The notes under the pieces were generated by a model that worked only from the letters and a program-made list of their open reading frames with translations, ran no database searches and was not told where the DNA came from. Of a stretch of DNA of 64,000 nt, positions 52,120-61,340 are shown piece by piece; position 1 is the first letter of the stretch, and each line of letters begins with the position of its first letter. Position numbers and translations under genes: made by a program. This DNA comes from Bombella pollinis (GTDB lineage Bacteria > Pseudomonadota > Alphaproteobacteria > Acetobacterales > Acetobacteraceae): contig NZ_JANIDX010000007.1 of NCBI RefSeq assembly GCF_026385485.1, positions 23,666 to 87,665 on the forward strand, written 5' to 3'.

Positions 52120-53409
52120 ATGGCCAATGTTACCGTAATCGGGACCCAGTGGGGCGATGAGGGTAAAGGCAAGATTGTGGACTGGCTGTCCAGCCGTGCC
52201 GATATTGTTGTGCGTTTTCAGGGTGGGCATAATGCCGGCCATACGCTGGTCGTTAATGATCAGGTGTATAAATTATCATTGCTGCCGTCTGGTTTAGTCG
52301 GGGGGAAGATTGGCGTCATCGGCAATGGTGTCGTTGTGGACCCCAAAGCTTTGATGAGCGAGATTGACCGCGTGACAGAGCAAGGCCTAACCGTCACGCC
52401 AGAAACACTCTGGATAGCCGAGACAGCTCCTTTGATTCTTCCTGTGCATGGGGCGTTGGATCGCGCGCGTGAGCAGGCTCGTGGTACCCATAAAATCGGC
52501 ACGACAGGCCGCGGCATTGGCCCTGCTTATGAGGATAAAGTAGCTCGCCGTGCCATCCGCATTTGTGACCTGACCGAGCCTGACACGCTGGATTGGAAGA
52601 TTGATGAGCTGTTGCTCCATCACAATACGCTTTTAGCCGGCTTGGGGGCAGAGACCTTCACAAAGGAGGCGATCCTCGCCTTCCTTAAAGAAATTACCCC
52701 GCGTTTGCTGCCTTATGCCTGCCGTGCGTGGGACCGTCTTGCCGAGGCCGACCGCGCTGGGAAGCGCATCCTGTTTGAGGGCGCACAAGCTGTCATGTTG
52801 GATGTGGACCACGGGACTTACCCCTTCGTGACCAGCTCCAACACAGTGGCGGCGATTGCTGCTTCTGGGAGCGGGATGAGCCCGAAATCGGTCGGTTTTG
52901 TGTTGGGGATTGCTAAGGCTTATACAACCCGTGTGGGGGAGGGGCCATTCCCGTCTGAATTATTTGATGATGTCGGCAAAGGCATGGCCGAGCGCGGGCG
53001 TGAGTTTGGCACTGTGACAGGCCGCCCACGCCGTTGTGGTTGGTTTGATGCGGCCATGGTCCGCCGGGCCGTGCGCGTTGGGGGCGTAAGTGGTGTTGCG
53101 CTAACAAAGCTGGACATCCTCGATGGTATGAAAGAGGTCTCCATTTGCGTTGGGTATGAGCTAGATGGGCAGAGGATAGAGCACTTCCCCTCCGCACCGG
53201 GTGCGCAGGCCCGTGTGAAGCCAGTTTTGGAGACCATGCCGGGTTGGGATGAAACAACAGGCGGTGCGCGTTCTTGGGCGGAACTCCCTGCCCAGGCGAT
53301 TAAATATGTGCGCCGGATTGAGGAATTGATTGGCGCGCCTGTTACGCTGCTTTCCACCAGCCCGGAACGTGAGGATACAATTTTGGTAACAGACCCATTT
53401 GAGGGTTGA
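52120..53409 (+). CDS. purA: Adenylosuccinate synthetase
   Basis: 429 residues, the family length. The P-loop GDEGKGK is at 12-18, followed by GGHNAGHTLV. IMP and GTP sites appear in GTTGRGIGPAYEDKVARRAIR and GRPRRCGWFDAAMVRRA, with TKLDILDGM. It joins IMP and aspartate using GTP on the way to AMP. The hisZ-purA order recurs in alphaproteobacteria. Confidence 0.97.
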   Translation: MANVTVIGTQWGDEGKGKIVDWLSSRADIVVRFQGGHNAGHTLVVNDQVYKLSLLPSGLVGGKIGVIGNGVVVDPKALMSEIDRVTEQGLTVTPETLWIAETAPLILPVHGALDRAREQARGTHKIGTTGRGIGPAYEDKVARRAIRICDLTEPDTLDWKIDELLLHHNTLLAGLGAETFTKEAILAFLKEITPRLLPYACRAWDRLAEADRAGKRILFEGAQAVMLDVDHGTYPFVTSSNTVAAIAASGSGMSPKSVGFVLGIAKAYTTRVGEGPFPSELFDDVGKGMAERGREFGTVTGRPRRCGWFDAAMVRRAVRVGGVSGVALTKLDILDGMKEVSICVGYELDGQRIEHFPSAPGAQARVKPVLETMPGWDETTGGARSWAELPAQAIKYVRRIEELIGAPVTLLSTSPEREDTILVTDPFEG

Positions 53410-53499
53410 ATGGCCGGGATTGTGTTATGTGAGTGCCAGCCCGTTGCATAACTGGGCTGGTATGGCATGAATCTCCTATTGAGAGGAATTGTAAGTTCG

Positions 53500-53883
53500 A
53501 TGCGGAAATTATTATGTGCAGGGGCGATGGCTCTTGTGCTGGCAGGCTGTTCATCCTACGGCAACCGGGCCATTAAGAATGAGACGGCTGCAACGATTGA
53601 TCAAAAAATCCAAGATGGTGTGACAACCAAGGATCAGGTTAAGACCATGTTTGGTGACCCGCTGGAGATTAATTACACTGATGGCGGTCGTGAGGTCTGG
53701 AAGTACGAGTTTAAAACCCTGCACGAGAATGGGGAGAATTACATTCCCTATTACTCAGCTTTCTCTAATGGTAGGCATGGTAAAGCCAAAACAGTGCTGC
53801 TTATTTTTGATGATAAAGGGCATGTTTGGCACCATACATTTGCGGAATCCAAGATTTCCACCCATAGCGGCGTAGCTGACTAA
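53500..53883 (+). CDS. SmpA/OmlA (BamE-like) lipoprotein
   Basis: 127 residues from ATG 53500; the frame opens at 53467 but the signal peptide fits 53500. Lipobox LAGC follows MRKLLCAGAMALV. The mature domain, VTTKDQVKTMFGDPLEINYTDGGREVWKYEFKTL, has the SmpA/OmlA 'G-D-P...W.Y' pattern shared with BamE. It is probably an outer-membrane lipoprotein with a role in barrel assembly or envelope integrity. It may be a paralogue of BamE rather than BamE itself. Ends at a strong bidirectional terminator. Confidence 0.8.
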   Translation: MRKLLCAGAMALVLAGCSSYGNRAIKNETAATIDQKIQDGVTTKDQVKTMFGDPLEINYTDGGREVWKYEFKTLHENGENYIPYYSAFSNGRHGKAKTVLLIFDDKGHVWHHTFAESKISTHSGVAD

Positions 53884-53913
53884 TCCTTCTTTTTAAGAGA
53901 GTAGGATGAAAAA

Positions 53914-53946
53914 AGGAGTGCCCGTCATGGAGGCACTCCTTTTTTA
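53914..53946. terminator. Bidirectional terminator between the SmpA-like gene and ftsY
   Basis: AGGAGTGCC (53914-53922) pairs with GGCACTCCT (53932-53940); A-runs and T-runs flank it on both sides, so it can stop both convergent transcripts. Confidence 0.9.
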
Positions 53947-53975
53947 ATGTCATATCCTTTTATCAATAGGGGTGG

Positions 53976-54890
53976 TTATTGCGTTGGTACGTCACCCACT
54001 AAGCCACGGGCATAATCAGTAGCGGAGAAGGGGCGGAGGTCCTCTGCCTGTTCGCCAACACCAACGAGATGAACCGGCAACTTAAATTGCTCGGCCAAGG
54101 CGACCACAATACCCCCACGGGCAGAGCCATCCAGCTTAGTGACGACTAACCCACTGACATTGACGAGGTCGCGAAAGACGCGCACTTGCTCTAGGGCGTT
54201 TTGGCCTGTTGTGGCATCTAGGACAAGCAACACACTATGGGGGGCTGTGGGGTCAAACTTCTGCATCACGCGGATGATTTTGGCCAATTCATCCATTAAA
54301 GCTTGGCGGTTATGCAATCGCCCAGCTGTATCAACAAGGAGAAGGTCGGCTTGCTCTTCTGTTGCGCGCTTTAGCCCGTCATAAGCAAGGCCTGCGGCAT
54401 CTCCTCCCGCCTTGCCCGCTATAACAGGTGAGTGCGTGCGCTCCCCCCAGATTTGGAGCTGCTCTACCGCCGCCGCGCGGAAGGTATCGCCGGCCACCAT
54501 CATCACGGATTTCCCCTCTTGATGATAATGATGTGCGATTTTGCCAATGGTTGTCGTCTTGCCCACACCATTAACACCCACTACCAGCACAACATGGGGC
54601 TTTTTTGTGGTGTCTAGCGCAAAGGGGCGGGCCACAGGCTCCAACACGCGAGAGATTTCTGCGGCGAGGGTCTGGCGGATTTCCTCTGGGGTAATATCCT
54701 CCCCAAAGCTTTTCTGGCGGAACTGCTCTATAATCCGCTCCGCAACTGCCGGGCCCAGATCAGCCGCAATCAGCTCATCTTCCAATTCTTCAAGAGTGGC
54801 ATCATCAAGTTGCCGTTTTACAAACACCGCATTAAGGCGCGCGCTTGAACGGGAGAGACCCTGTTTGAGTCGTGAGAAAAATCCAGCCAT
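53976..54890 (-). CDS. ftsY: Signal recognition particle receptor FtsY
   Basis: 304 residues, lacking the long acidic A domain of E. coli FtsY. The N domain (LNAVFVKRQLDDATLEELEDELIAADLG) is followed by the SRP GTPase G domain: GVNGVGKTTTIGK at 105-117, DTAGRLHN, and TKLDGSARGG. It docks ribosome-SRP complexes at the inner membrane. Final gene of dapF-mtaB-ftsY on the minus strand, 44 nt after mtaB. Confidence 0.95.
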   Translation of the reverse strand: MAGFFSRLKQGLSRSSARLNAVFVKRQLDDATLEELEDELIAADLGPAVAERIIEQFRQKSFGEDITPEEIRQTLAAEISRVLEPVARPFALDTTKKPHVVLVVGVNGVGKTTTIGKIAHHYHQEGKSVMMVAGDTFRAAAVEQLQIWGERTHSPVIAGKAGGDAAGLAYDGLKRATEEQADLLLVDTAGRLHNRQALMDELAKIIRVMQKFDPTAPHSVLLVLDATTGQNALEQVRVFRDLVNVSGLVVTKLDGSARGGIVVALAEQFKLPVHLVGVGEQAEDLRPFSATDYARGLVGDVPTQ

Positions 54891-54934
54891 AGCAGACGAC
54901 TTGGTGTGAGAAAGGGGGAGCCGTCAAGCCCTCC

Positions 54935-56161
54935 CTAGAGGATTTCTGCCAATAAAAGACCATCCTGCACCTTTAGGATGCGGATGCGCTCTAACCGCCC
55001 GCGTTGAGTAGGGGGCATGTTTTGTGGGGCAGAGGTGAGGGTAAAGGCGGCGAATTCTGGCGTATGGCCGCTTGTGGGGCTTTCCATAAGGACTGTTTTT
55101 TCCTGTCCAATAAAGCGGTGGAGGAACTGCTCTCTCACCTCATGGCCTAAGTGGCGAAGTTTCGCTGCACGTTCTTGGCGAATGGCACGCGGAATAGAGG
55201 GCATGCGTGCTGCTGGCGTGTCAGGTCGTTCGCTATAGGGAAAGACATGGAGGAAAGGGATAGCCTGCTCGGCGAGGAACTCATATGTCTCTTGGAATAA
55301 CGTCTCCGTCTCCGTTGGGAAGCCCGCAATCACATCCGCCCCAAAGCCTGCATCAGGCCGCAAGCGGCGCACATGCTGCACTAACTTTGCGACATCCTGC
55401 GTATTATGGCGGCGTTTCATGCGTTTGAGGATGAGGTCCGACCCCGCTTGGAGCGATAAATGCAGATGCGGCATAAAGCGTGGCTCATCAGCGATGAGCT
55501 GCCATAAAGCATGGTCGCCTTCTTTAGGGGTAAGAATCATGGGGTCGATGGAGGAAAGCCGCAAACGGGCAATCTCTGGCACTTCATCCAAAAGATGACG
55601 GCAGAGCTGCCCCAACCCCTGTCCCCCATGCTGCCATGAGGCAATATCCACCCCTGTAAGGACAATCTCACAATGCCCTGCCTTTGTCAGGGCACGCGCT
55701 TTGGGGATGATGTCCGCTAAGGGCATAGAGGTCGATTGCCCCCGCCCAGCTGGAATCACGCAGAAAGTGCAATCATTATCGCAGCCTTGCTGTACTTGCA
55801 GTAACGCCCGAATATAGCGGGAAGGCGGTGGGGTGCGACCTGCCTCCTCCGGCAAACCCCATGTGGAGGGATGTGTCTTTTCCGTATTGGGGATAACCTT
55901 CGCAACACCGGGTAAAGCGGCCCAAGCCTCTGCTGCACGCTCGGAGGCACATCCAGTTACAATGATGCGCGCTGAGGGATTCTCCCGATGAGCGCGGCGA
56001 ATAGCCTGCCGGGCTTGCCGCTCGGCCTCGGCTGTAACAGTGCAGCTATTGACGATGATGGTGTGCCCCTCTTGCCCTAACCCCTGTCGGGCAAGATGTT
56101 CCATCGCGTCACTTTCATGCGCATTTAGGCGGCAGCCAAAGGTGAGAAGTGTAACACTCAT
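54935..56161 (-). CDS. mtaB: tRNA t6A37 methylthiotransferase MtaB
   Basis: 408 residues from ATG 56161, which overlaps the dapF stop as ATGA; the earlier frame to 56191 lies inside dapF. UPF0004 domain VTLLTFGCRLNAHESDAM with INSCTVT-type Cys, then the radical-SAM cluster C-DND-C-TF-C in GCDNDCTFCVIPAGRG, and a TRAM-like C-terminus. It makes ms2t6A37, acting on t6A made with TsaB (34472). YqeV/MtaB is favoured over MiaB/RimO by the GCRLN start and length. Confidence 0.9.
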   Translation of the reverse strand: MSVTLLTFGCRLNAHESDAMEHLARQGLGQEGHTIIVNSCTVTAEAERQARQAIRRAHRENPSARIIVTGCASERAAEAWAALPGVAKVIPNTEKTHPSTWGLPEEAGRTPPPSRYIRALLQVQQGCDNDCTFCVIPAGRGQSTSMPLADIIPKARALTKAGHCEIVLTGVDIASWQHGGQGLGQLCRHLLDEVPEIARLRLSSIDPMILTPKEGDHALWQLIADEPRFMPHLHLSLQAGSDLILKRMKRRHNTQDVAKLVQHVRRLRPDAGFGADVIAGFPTETETLFQETYEFLAEQAIPFLHVFPYSERPDTPAARMPSIPRAIRQERAAKLRHLGHEVREQFLHRFIGQEKTVLMESPTSGHTPEFAAFTLTSAPQNMPPTQRGRLERIRILKVQDGLLLAEIL

Positions 56162-56967
56162 AGGGCGGGGGCCTGTCCCTCTGCCAGCCATGTCTCATCT
56201 AACGTACCGGTGAACACATGTTGGGCGGGGCCTGTCATGAGCACATAGTCATCATCCTGCCATGTGATGGTGAGAGAGCCACATTCCATACTGACAAGGC
56301 AGGTCCGTTCCACAAGGCCGCGCCGAGCAGCATTGACAACAGCCGCACAGGCACCAGAGCCACAAGCAAGGGTCAGCCCCGCTCCGCGCTCCCACACACG
56401 CAAGCGCAGATGGGTGGGGGATTGTATGTCCGCAAAGCCGATATTGGCACGCTCGGGAAAGAGCGGGTCCGTCTCCAAAACAGGGCCAAGTGTGGCGGCA
56501 TCTTCGATAGAACGAAAGAGCGTGAGATGGGGATTGCCCATAGAGCATGCAGCCCCATCATAAAGGGGGAGATGGGCTGTATCACACGCATTGGCGAGGG
56601 GGATGCTCTGCCAGTCCAGATGAGGCTTACCCATGAGGACAGAAACAAGCCCGTCTGTTTGTGATGTGGGGAGGAGGCCATTTTGGGTTTGTAATGTAGG
56701 GTTCCCCCCTAATAAGGCCGCAACACAGCGGGAGGCATTACCACACGCCCCCGCCTCTGACCCATCAGGGTTGAAGAAGCGGACCAACACATCCGCCCCG
56801 GCGCGTGTGGGCGGGGAGAGCGTGACGAGCTGGTCACAGCCAATGCCGCGTTGGCGGTTACATAAACGGCTTATCAAGGTGGAGGGCAGGGTAAGGGGGG
56901 TCCTTCTGCCATCAAGAATGACAAAATCATTCCCTAATCCGTGCATTTTCGTAAAGGACATGCCCAT
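56158..56967 (-). CDS. dapF: Diaminopimelate epimerase
   Basis: 269 residues starting with ATG 56967, which has AGGAGG at good spacing; ATG 56961 is second best. Both catalytic cysteines are visible: in GSEAGACGNASRCVAALL and in LTLACGSGACAAVV. The N-terminal MHGLGNDFVILDGR is the family start. It interconverts LL- and meso-DAP for lysine and peptidoglycan. First gene of the dapF-mtaB-ftsY operon, an order common in alphaproteobacteria. Confidence 0.95.
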   Translation of the reverse strand: MGMSFTKMHGLGNDFVILDGRRTPLTLPSTLISRLCNRQRGIGCDQLVTLSPPTRAGADVLVRFFNPDGSEAGACGNASRCVAALLGGNPTLQTQNGLLPTSQTDGLVSVLMGKPHLDWQSIPLANACDTAHLPLYDGAACSMGNPHLTLFRSIEDAATLGPVLETDPLFPERANIGFADIQSPTHLRLRVWERGAGLTLACGSGACAAVVNAARRGLVERTCLVSMECGSLTITWQDDDYVLMTGPAQHVFTGTLDETWLAEGQAPAL

Positions 56968-57104
56968 AAGGCCCTCCTAGAGATGGATGAGATGGCTCTC
57001 TTTTATAAGCTTGTGGGGCTGGGGTAAAATGCCCCGTTATAGTGAGCGCATTTTTTCTTTATCTATGATAATGACCGACCTAGCGAGTAAAGGAAGGGAG
57101 CACC

Positions 57105-57740
57105 GTGCAAGGCTTACACGAGAAAGCATTTACACAAGCCTCAGCCGAGCCAGATAAAAGCTTCTGGGCCCGGCAGGATTTAGATTCATTAATGGATATG
57201 GGCGCGCGTACAGCCATTACAGCCCTGTATCGTACAGCCCTACCAGTAGGGGGGCGTAGTTTAGACCTTATGTGCGGGGCGATGAGCCATTTGCCAGAGG
57301 ATGCGACCTTCCAAGAGTTCATCGGGATTGATGTTCATAAAGCCGCCTTGCAGGCGAATCCTGCATTAACGTCCTTTAAGGAGCAGGACCTCAACCAAGA
57401 TACATCCCTACCATTTGATGATGCGAGTTTTGATGGGGCGTTGCTATGTGATGGCATGGCGTATCTCACTAAGCCACAACAGGTTTTGGAGGAGATACGC
57501 CGCATCCTCCGCCCCGGTGCCCCGCTGATTATCAGTTTTTCCGACAGATTCGTCCCTGCCAAAGCCGTGGCCATTTGGCAAGCGTTGGAGCCAGAGGACC
57601 GCGTACGCCTCACCAGCGCATTAATGCAGCGTGCAGGCTTTGTGGAGCTTGATACAGGCGAGGTTGTCCCCCCAGAAGACCTTACTGCATGGCAAGATAC
57701 TGTACATGCTGTGATAGGCCGCTGCCCCGCTGGAAGTTGA
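57105..57740 (+). CDS. Class I SAM-dependent methyltransferase
   Basis: 211 residues starting with GTG 57105, preceded by AAGGAAGGGAG. Rossmann-like fold with motif I as RSLDLMCGAMSHLPED, then IGIDVHKAALQANP, LPFDDASFDGALLCDGMAYL and an RILRPGAPLIISFSDR strand, as in UbiE/Coq5-type or Methyltransf_11 proteins. The usual GxGxG motif I is degenerate (MCGAMS). Substrate unknown. It is the start of a plus-strand pair with the helicase, separated by 111 nt. Confidence 0.75.
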   Translation: MQGLHEKAFTQASAEPDKSFWARQDLDSLMDMGARTAITALYRTALPVGGRSLDLMCGAMSHLPEDATFQEFIGIDVHKAALQANPALTSFKEQDLNQDTSLPFDDASFDGALLCDGMAYLTKPQQVLEEIRRILRPGAPLIISFSDRFVPAKAVAIWQALEPEDRVRLTSALMQRAGFVELDTGEVVPPEDLTAWQDTVHAVIGRCPAGS

Positions 57741-57851
57741 AGCGGACGCGCTGCTTTTTAATTTGGTGGTGATCTTCTCTGGCTTTGTGGCAGGTAAAGG
57801 AGTATTTACCGCTTTTCTAGCTGTTATATTTTGGTTCGTAACAGCCCGTGT

Positions 57852-59678
57852 ATGACCGAGTGTTCTTTGACGATGCCTTTTCCCGATACCCATCCCGCCT
57901 TAACTCGCGCCCTCGCAACGCGTGGCTATGAGCAGCCAACGCCCGTGCAAGAGGCCGTATTAGAGCCAGCGTTGGAGGGGCGGGACCTGCTCGTCTCCGC
58001 ACAAACAGGCTCCGGCAAGACGGTTGCTTTTGGTCTAGCCTTCTCCTCCGATTTATTGGGTGAGGGGGACCAGATGGCCCCTGCAAAAGCACCGCTTGCT
58101 TTAGTCATCGCCCCTACGCGGGAGCTTGCTATGCAAGTGCAGGCAGAGCTTTCTTGGCTATATGGTGAGACGGGCGCGCGTATTGCGAGCTGCATCGGCG
58201 GGACAGATGCCCGCCGGGAAGCCCGCGCCCTTACCAGTGGGGCGCATATTGTTGTTGGCACACCGGGGCGGCTTTGTGACCATCTCTCCCGTGGTAAGCT
58301 CAATCTCGCAGCTTTGCGCGTTGTCGTGCTGGATGAAGCTGATGAGATGTTGGATATGGGCTTCCGGGAGGAGTTAGAACAACTTCTGGACGCCTCCCCT
58401 AAGGACCGCCGCACCCTTTTATTCTCCGCCACCATCGCGCGGGAAATTGCCTCTCTGGCACGGCGTTATCAAAAAGAGGCTAAGCGGATTGATACCGTCT
58501 CCGGCCAAAAGCAACATGCCGATATCACCCATCGTTGCGTGGTTACAGCCCCGCAAGAGGTGGAGCGGTCGCTCGTTAATGTGCTGCGTTATTATGAGAG
58601 CCAAACCGCTATGGTGTTCTGCAATACGCGGCTTTTGGTGAATCAGGTGCAAGCCGCCTTGCTAGAGCGTGGCTTTGCCTCGGTCGCCATTTCTGGCGAA
58701 ATGGGTCAGAATGAGCGTTCCCGCGCGATTGAGAGCCTACGCTCTGGGGCAGCGCGTGTATGCGTGGCAACGGATGTCGCAGCGCGTGGGATTGATGTCC
58801 CCGCTTTGGGGCTTGTTGTGCATGCGAGCGTGCCTTCATCCTCCGATACCTTCTTGCATCGCTCTGGTCGGACAGGCCGTGCAGGGCGTAAGGGGGTGAG
58901 CGTGTTGATGGTGCCGTTTAACCAACGGCGCAAAGCGGAGCGCGTGCTCGCCCAAGCTCGCGTTAAAGCAGAGTGGGAGCCTGTCCCTACAGCAGAAGCC
59001 ATTGCCGAGAAAGACGCTCAACGTTTGTTAGAAGACCCGATCTTGACAGGCGAGGTTGATGCCTCTGTCCCAGAGGAGATTGTGGCAAAGTTAGTCGAGC
59101 AGTTTGATGCCGCTCATTTAGCCCGTGCGTTAGTGGGCTTTCATAAAGCGCATCTACCGCGCGTGGAGCATATTCGTCCCGTCTCGGTGGAGCCTCCAAC
59201 TCGTGGGGCGGTGCGCGAGGGCACGGGCCGTGGGCATGATATGTCCGGTTCGTGGTTCCGCCTTGGTGTGGGCCGTAGCGAGAAGGCTGACCCTAAATGG
59301 TTGATCCCTCTCATTTGCCGCCTCGGTGGGGTGCAGAAGCGCGATATTGGCAGCATCCGCATCCAGCAAGAGGATACGTTGTTCCAGATTTCTGATGAAA
59401 AAGTCGCGCGGTTTAATGCCTGTCGCGCTGGGGCGGATAAGGATGAAGTCACTATCGAGCCTGCCGAGGCCCCCGCTGGTGGGGCAGGCCCGCGCCGTGG
59501 GCGTGGTGGCCCGCCGGGCCGCCGTTTTGGGGCCCCGAAAGGACGTTTTGGCGGCCCCGGCGGTGGGGGGCGTCGTGAGGGGCGGGAAGGACGAGAGGGC
59601 CGCAGTGGTCCCCCGTCTTCAAAGCGTCGTTCTGGCCCCGCGCGTAATGGGGAGAAATCCTCCCGCCGCCGTAGCTGA
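57852..59678 (+). CDS. DEAD-box RNA helicase
   Basis: 608 residues from ATG 57852 (ATG 57873 is an equally good start; neither has a strong ribosome site). Motifs in order: Q motif GYEQPTPVQ, AQTGSGKT, PTRELAMQ, GTPGRLCD, DEAD near residue 161, SAT, ARGID and HRSGRTGRAGR. After the helicase core come a DbpA/DeaD-type RNA-binding domain (SWFRLGVGRSEKADPKWLIPLICRLGG) and a Gly/Arg-rich basic tail of about 60 residues. It probably remodels rRNA or mRNA, as DeaD/CsdA does in ribosome assembly or cold growth. Confidence 0.92.
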   Translation: MTECSLTMPFPDTHPALTRALATRGYEQPTPVQEAVLEPALEGRDLLVSAQTGSGKTVAFGLAFSSDLLGEGDQMAPAKAPLALVIAPTRELAMQVQAELSWLYGETGARIASCIGGTDARREARALTSGAHIVVGTPGRLCDHLSRGKLNLAALRVVVLDEADEMLDMGFREELEQLLDASPKDRRTLLFSATIAREIASLARRYQKEAKRIDTVSGQKQHADITHRCVVTAPQEVERSLVNVLRYYESQTAMVFCNTRLLVNQVQAALLERGFASVAISGEMGQNERSRAIESLRSGAARVCVATDVAARGIDVPALGLVVHASVPSSSDTFLHRSGRTGRAGRKGVSVLMVPFNQRRKAERVLAQARVKAEWEPVPTAEAIAEKDAQRLLEDPILTGEVDASVPEEIVAKLVEQFDAAHLARALVGFHKAHLPRVEHIRPVSVEPPTRGAVREGTGRGHDMSGSWFRLGVGRSEKADPKWLIPLICRLGGVQKRDIGSIRIQQEDTLFQISDEKVARFNACRAGADKDEVTIEPAEAPAGGAGPRRGRGGPPGRRFGAPKGRFGGPGGGGRREGREGREGRSGPPSSKRRSGPARNGEKSSRRRS

Positions 59679-59696
59679 TGTCATAAGGGAGGGGGC

Positions 59697-60458
59697 TTAC
59701 CCCTCCTTTTTGATGACCGCTAAACCACCCGATGCTTGGCAGACAGGCATAATCTCTAAATGATTTACATTCATATGGGCGGGGAGGTTAATCAACCATG
59801 AGACGGTCTCGGCAATATCAGCAGGCATGAGTGGCGTTGCATTTTCATAAACAGCGCGGGCTTTGGCATCGTCACGCAAACGCACATTGCTAAACTCACT
59901 ACCGCCTACAAGACCGGGCTCAATAGTTGTGCTGCGTAAGGCCGTGCCGAGCAGGTCTGTGCGTAGATTCTTCATAAATTGGGCAACGAAGGCTTTTGTC
60001 GCCCCATAAACATTCCCCCCGCGATATGCGTAATGCCCTGCCGTACTGCCGATGGAGATAATATAACCACGGTTACGCGCCACCATACCCGGCAAGATTG
60101 CGTGGGTAATTCCCACAAGGCCGGAGATGTTGGTGCCAATCATGGTCTCCCAATCCTCAATGGAGGACTCTTGGGCAGGGGTTACACCCAAAGCAAGACC
60201 GGCATTATTGATGAGGACATCAATAGCCCGCCATTCCTCTGGCAAGCTGTCTGGTAGAGCGCGCAGGGCGGCATGGTCCTGCATATCTAATGTGAGGGGG
60301 AGAAAGTGCGCGCCCAATTCTTTATGGAGGGCAGCGAGTCGCTCACCCCGGCGGCCTGTCCCGATGACACGATGCCCTTCTTTAACAAGGCGCGTGGCTA
60401 TTGTACGGCCAAAGCCTGCCGTAGCCCCTGTGACGAGAATAATCTGTGATGGCGACAT
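59697..60458 (-). CDS. Short-chain dehydrogenase/reductase (YdfG-like)
   Basis: 253 residues from ATG 60458, which has GGAG 8 nt upstream; a GTG at 60467 is in frame. NAD(P) motif TGATAGFGRTIATRL, NNAGLALG, and the catalytic Ser in SIGSTAGHYAY with Y-x-x-x-K in YGATKAF. It resembles E. coli YdfG, an NADP-dependent 3-hydroxy acid (serine/malonic semialdehyde) dehydrogenase. RutE-like nitroreductase at 33837 acts on a related substrate. Divergent from yqgE and convergent with the helicase gene. Confidence 0.88.
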   Translation of the reverse strand: MSPSQIILVTGATAGFGRTIATRLVKEGHRVIGTGRRGERLAALHKELGAHFLPLTLDMQDHAALRALPDSLPEEWRAIDVLINNAGLALGVTPAQESSIEDWETMIGTNISGLVGITHAILPGMVARNRGYIISIGSTAGHYAYRGGNVYGATKAFVAQFMKNLRTDLLGTALRSTTIEPGLVGGSEFSNVRLRDDAKARAVYENATPLMPADIAETVSWLINLPAHMNVNHLEIMPVCQASGGLAVIKKEG

Positions 60459-60542
60459 AGTGCGCACTCCGCTCTATGATGTGTAAGAAACAGCACCATA
60501 TCTTATTATGATGGCTGCTCATATTGTTTGTAAGAGGTGTTC

Positions 60543-61145
60543 ATGCCGATTCTTGCCCCTCATGAGATATTGACGGACCGTTTGCTCATTGCCAGCCCTG
60601 TTTTGGCGGGGACGGAGTTTGCTCAAACCGTCATTTATCTCTGCGCGCACTCTGCGGAGGCTGGGGCGATGGGGATGATTGTTAATCGCCGTCTCACCCA
60701 CCCAGATATTGGCGAGCTGCTCAGACAGCTTGATGTCTCACCCAACCCACCACAACGCTTATTTGGTGTCGGTGTTGGTGGGCCGGTAGAGCCAGGACGT
60801 GGCTTTGTCCTCCACACTCCCACCTCTTTAGGCGAGCAAGGGGCTAAGCGTCGTCTCTCCGTTCTGGCGGAAGAAGGCCCCGTGGCAGAGGTCAGCGCAA
60901 GCCTTGAGATGATTAAAGAGCTCGCCGCAGGGCGGGGGCCAGAGCAAGCTATGCTCCTTCTTGGTCATGCAGCATGGGCGGCCGGACAGTTGGAGGAGGA
61001 GATTCTCCACGGCAATGCGTGGTATGTCGCCCCGGCACAGGCCGATATTATCTTTGACGTGGACCCTTCCTCAAAATGGCAACGCGCTTTAGCCAGCGTA
61101 GGGCTGGAGCCCGCTTCACTCTCTGCATCTGTAGGGGAGGCCTAA
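60543..61145 (+). CDS. YqgE/AlgH family protein
   Basis: 200 residues from ATG 60543, with AGAGG upstream. The family pattern is seen in LTDRLLIASPVLAGTEFAQTVIYLCAHSAEAGAMGMIVNRR, FGVGVGGPVEPGRGFVLH and LLLGHAAWAAGQLEEEILHGNAWYVAPA. A soluble protein named from AlgH of Pseudomonas; the biochemical role is unknown. It is divergent from the SDR and 195 nt before clpB. Confidence 0.92.
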   Translation: MPILAPHEILTDRLLIASPVLAGTEFAQTVIYLCAHSAEAGAMGMIVNRRLTHPDIGELLRQLDVSPNPPQRLFGVGVGGPVEPGRGFVLHTPTSLGEQGAKRRLSVLAEEGPVAEVSASLEMIKELAAGRGPEQAMLLLGHAAWAAGQLEEEILHGNAWYVAPAQADIIFDVDPSSKWQRALASVGLEPASLSASVGEA

Positions 61146-61230
61146 GCGTAACACGCAAAGCTGCCCTTCCATTGCCATAAGCCTCATTTCGGCTCACATA
61201 ATTGATGCGGGGATAATCTCGGAACGCCCT

Positions 61231-61259
61231 CTTGAAATAGGCGTCATCGTGCCTAAATT
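61231..61259 (+). promoter_or_regulatory. RpoH (sigma-32) type promoter of clpB
   Basis: CTTGAAA (61231-61237) and CCTAAATT (61252-61259) are spaced so that 17 nt lie between CTTG and CCT, matching the alphaproteobacterial heat-shock promoter pattern CTTG-N17/18-CyTATnT. It is about 82 nt before the clpB ATG. Confidence 0.7.
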
Positions 61260-61340
61260 TTAGGCACAGCATGTCGCCATAATGGGGCAGGCTGGACATT
61301 CATCGCTGCCAAAAATGGGGCGAGACGGAGAGGCAAGATT

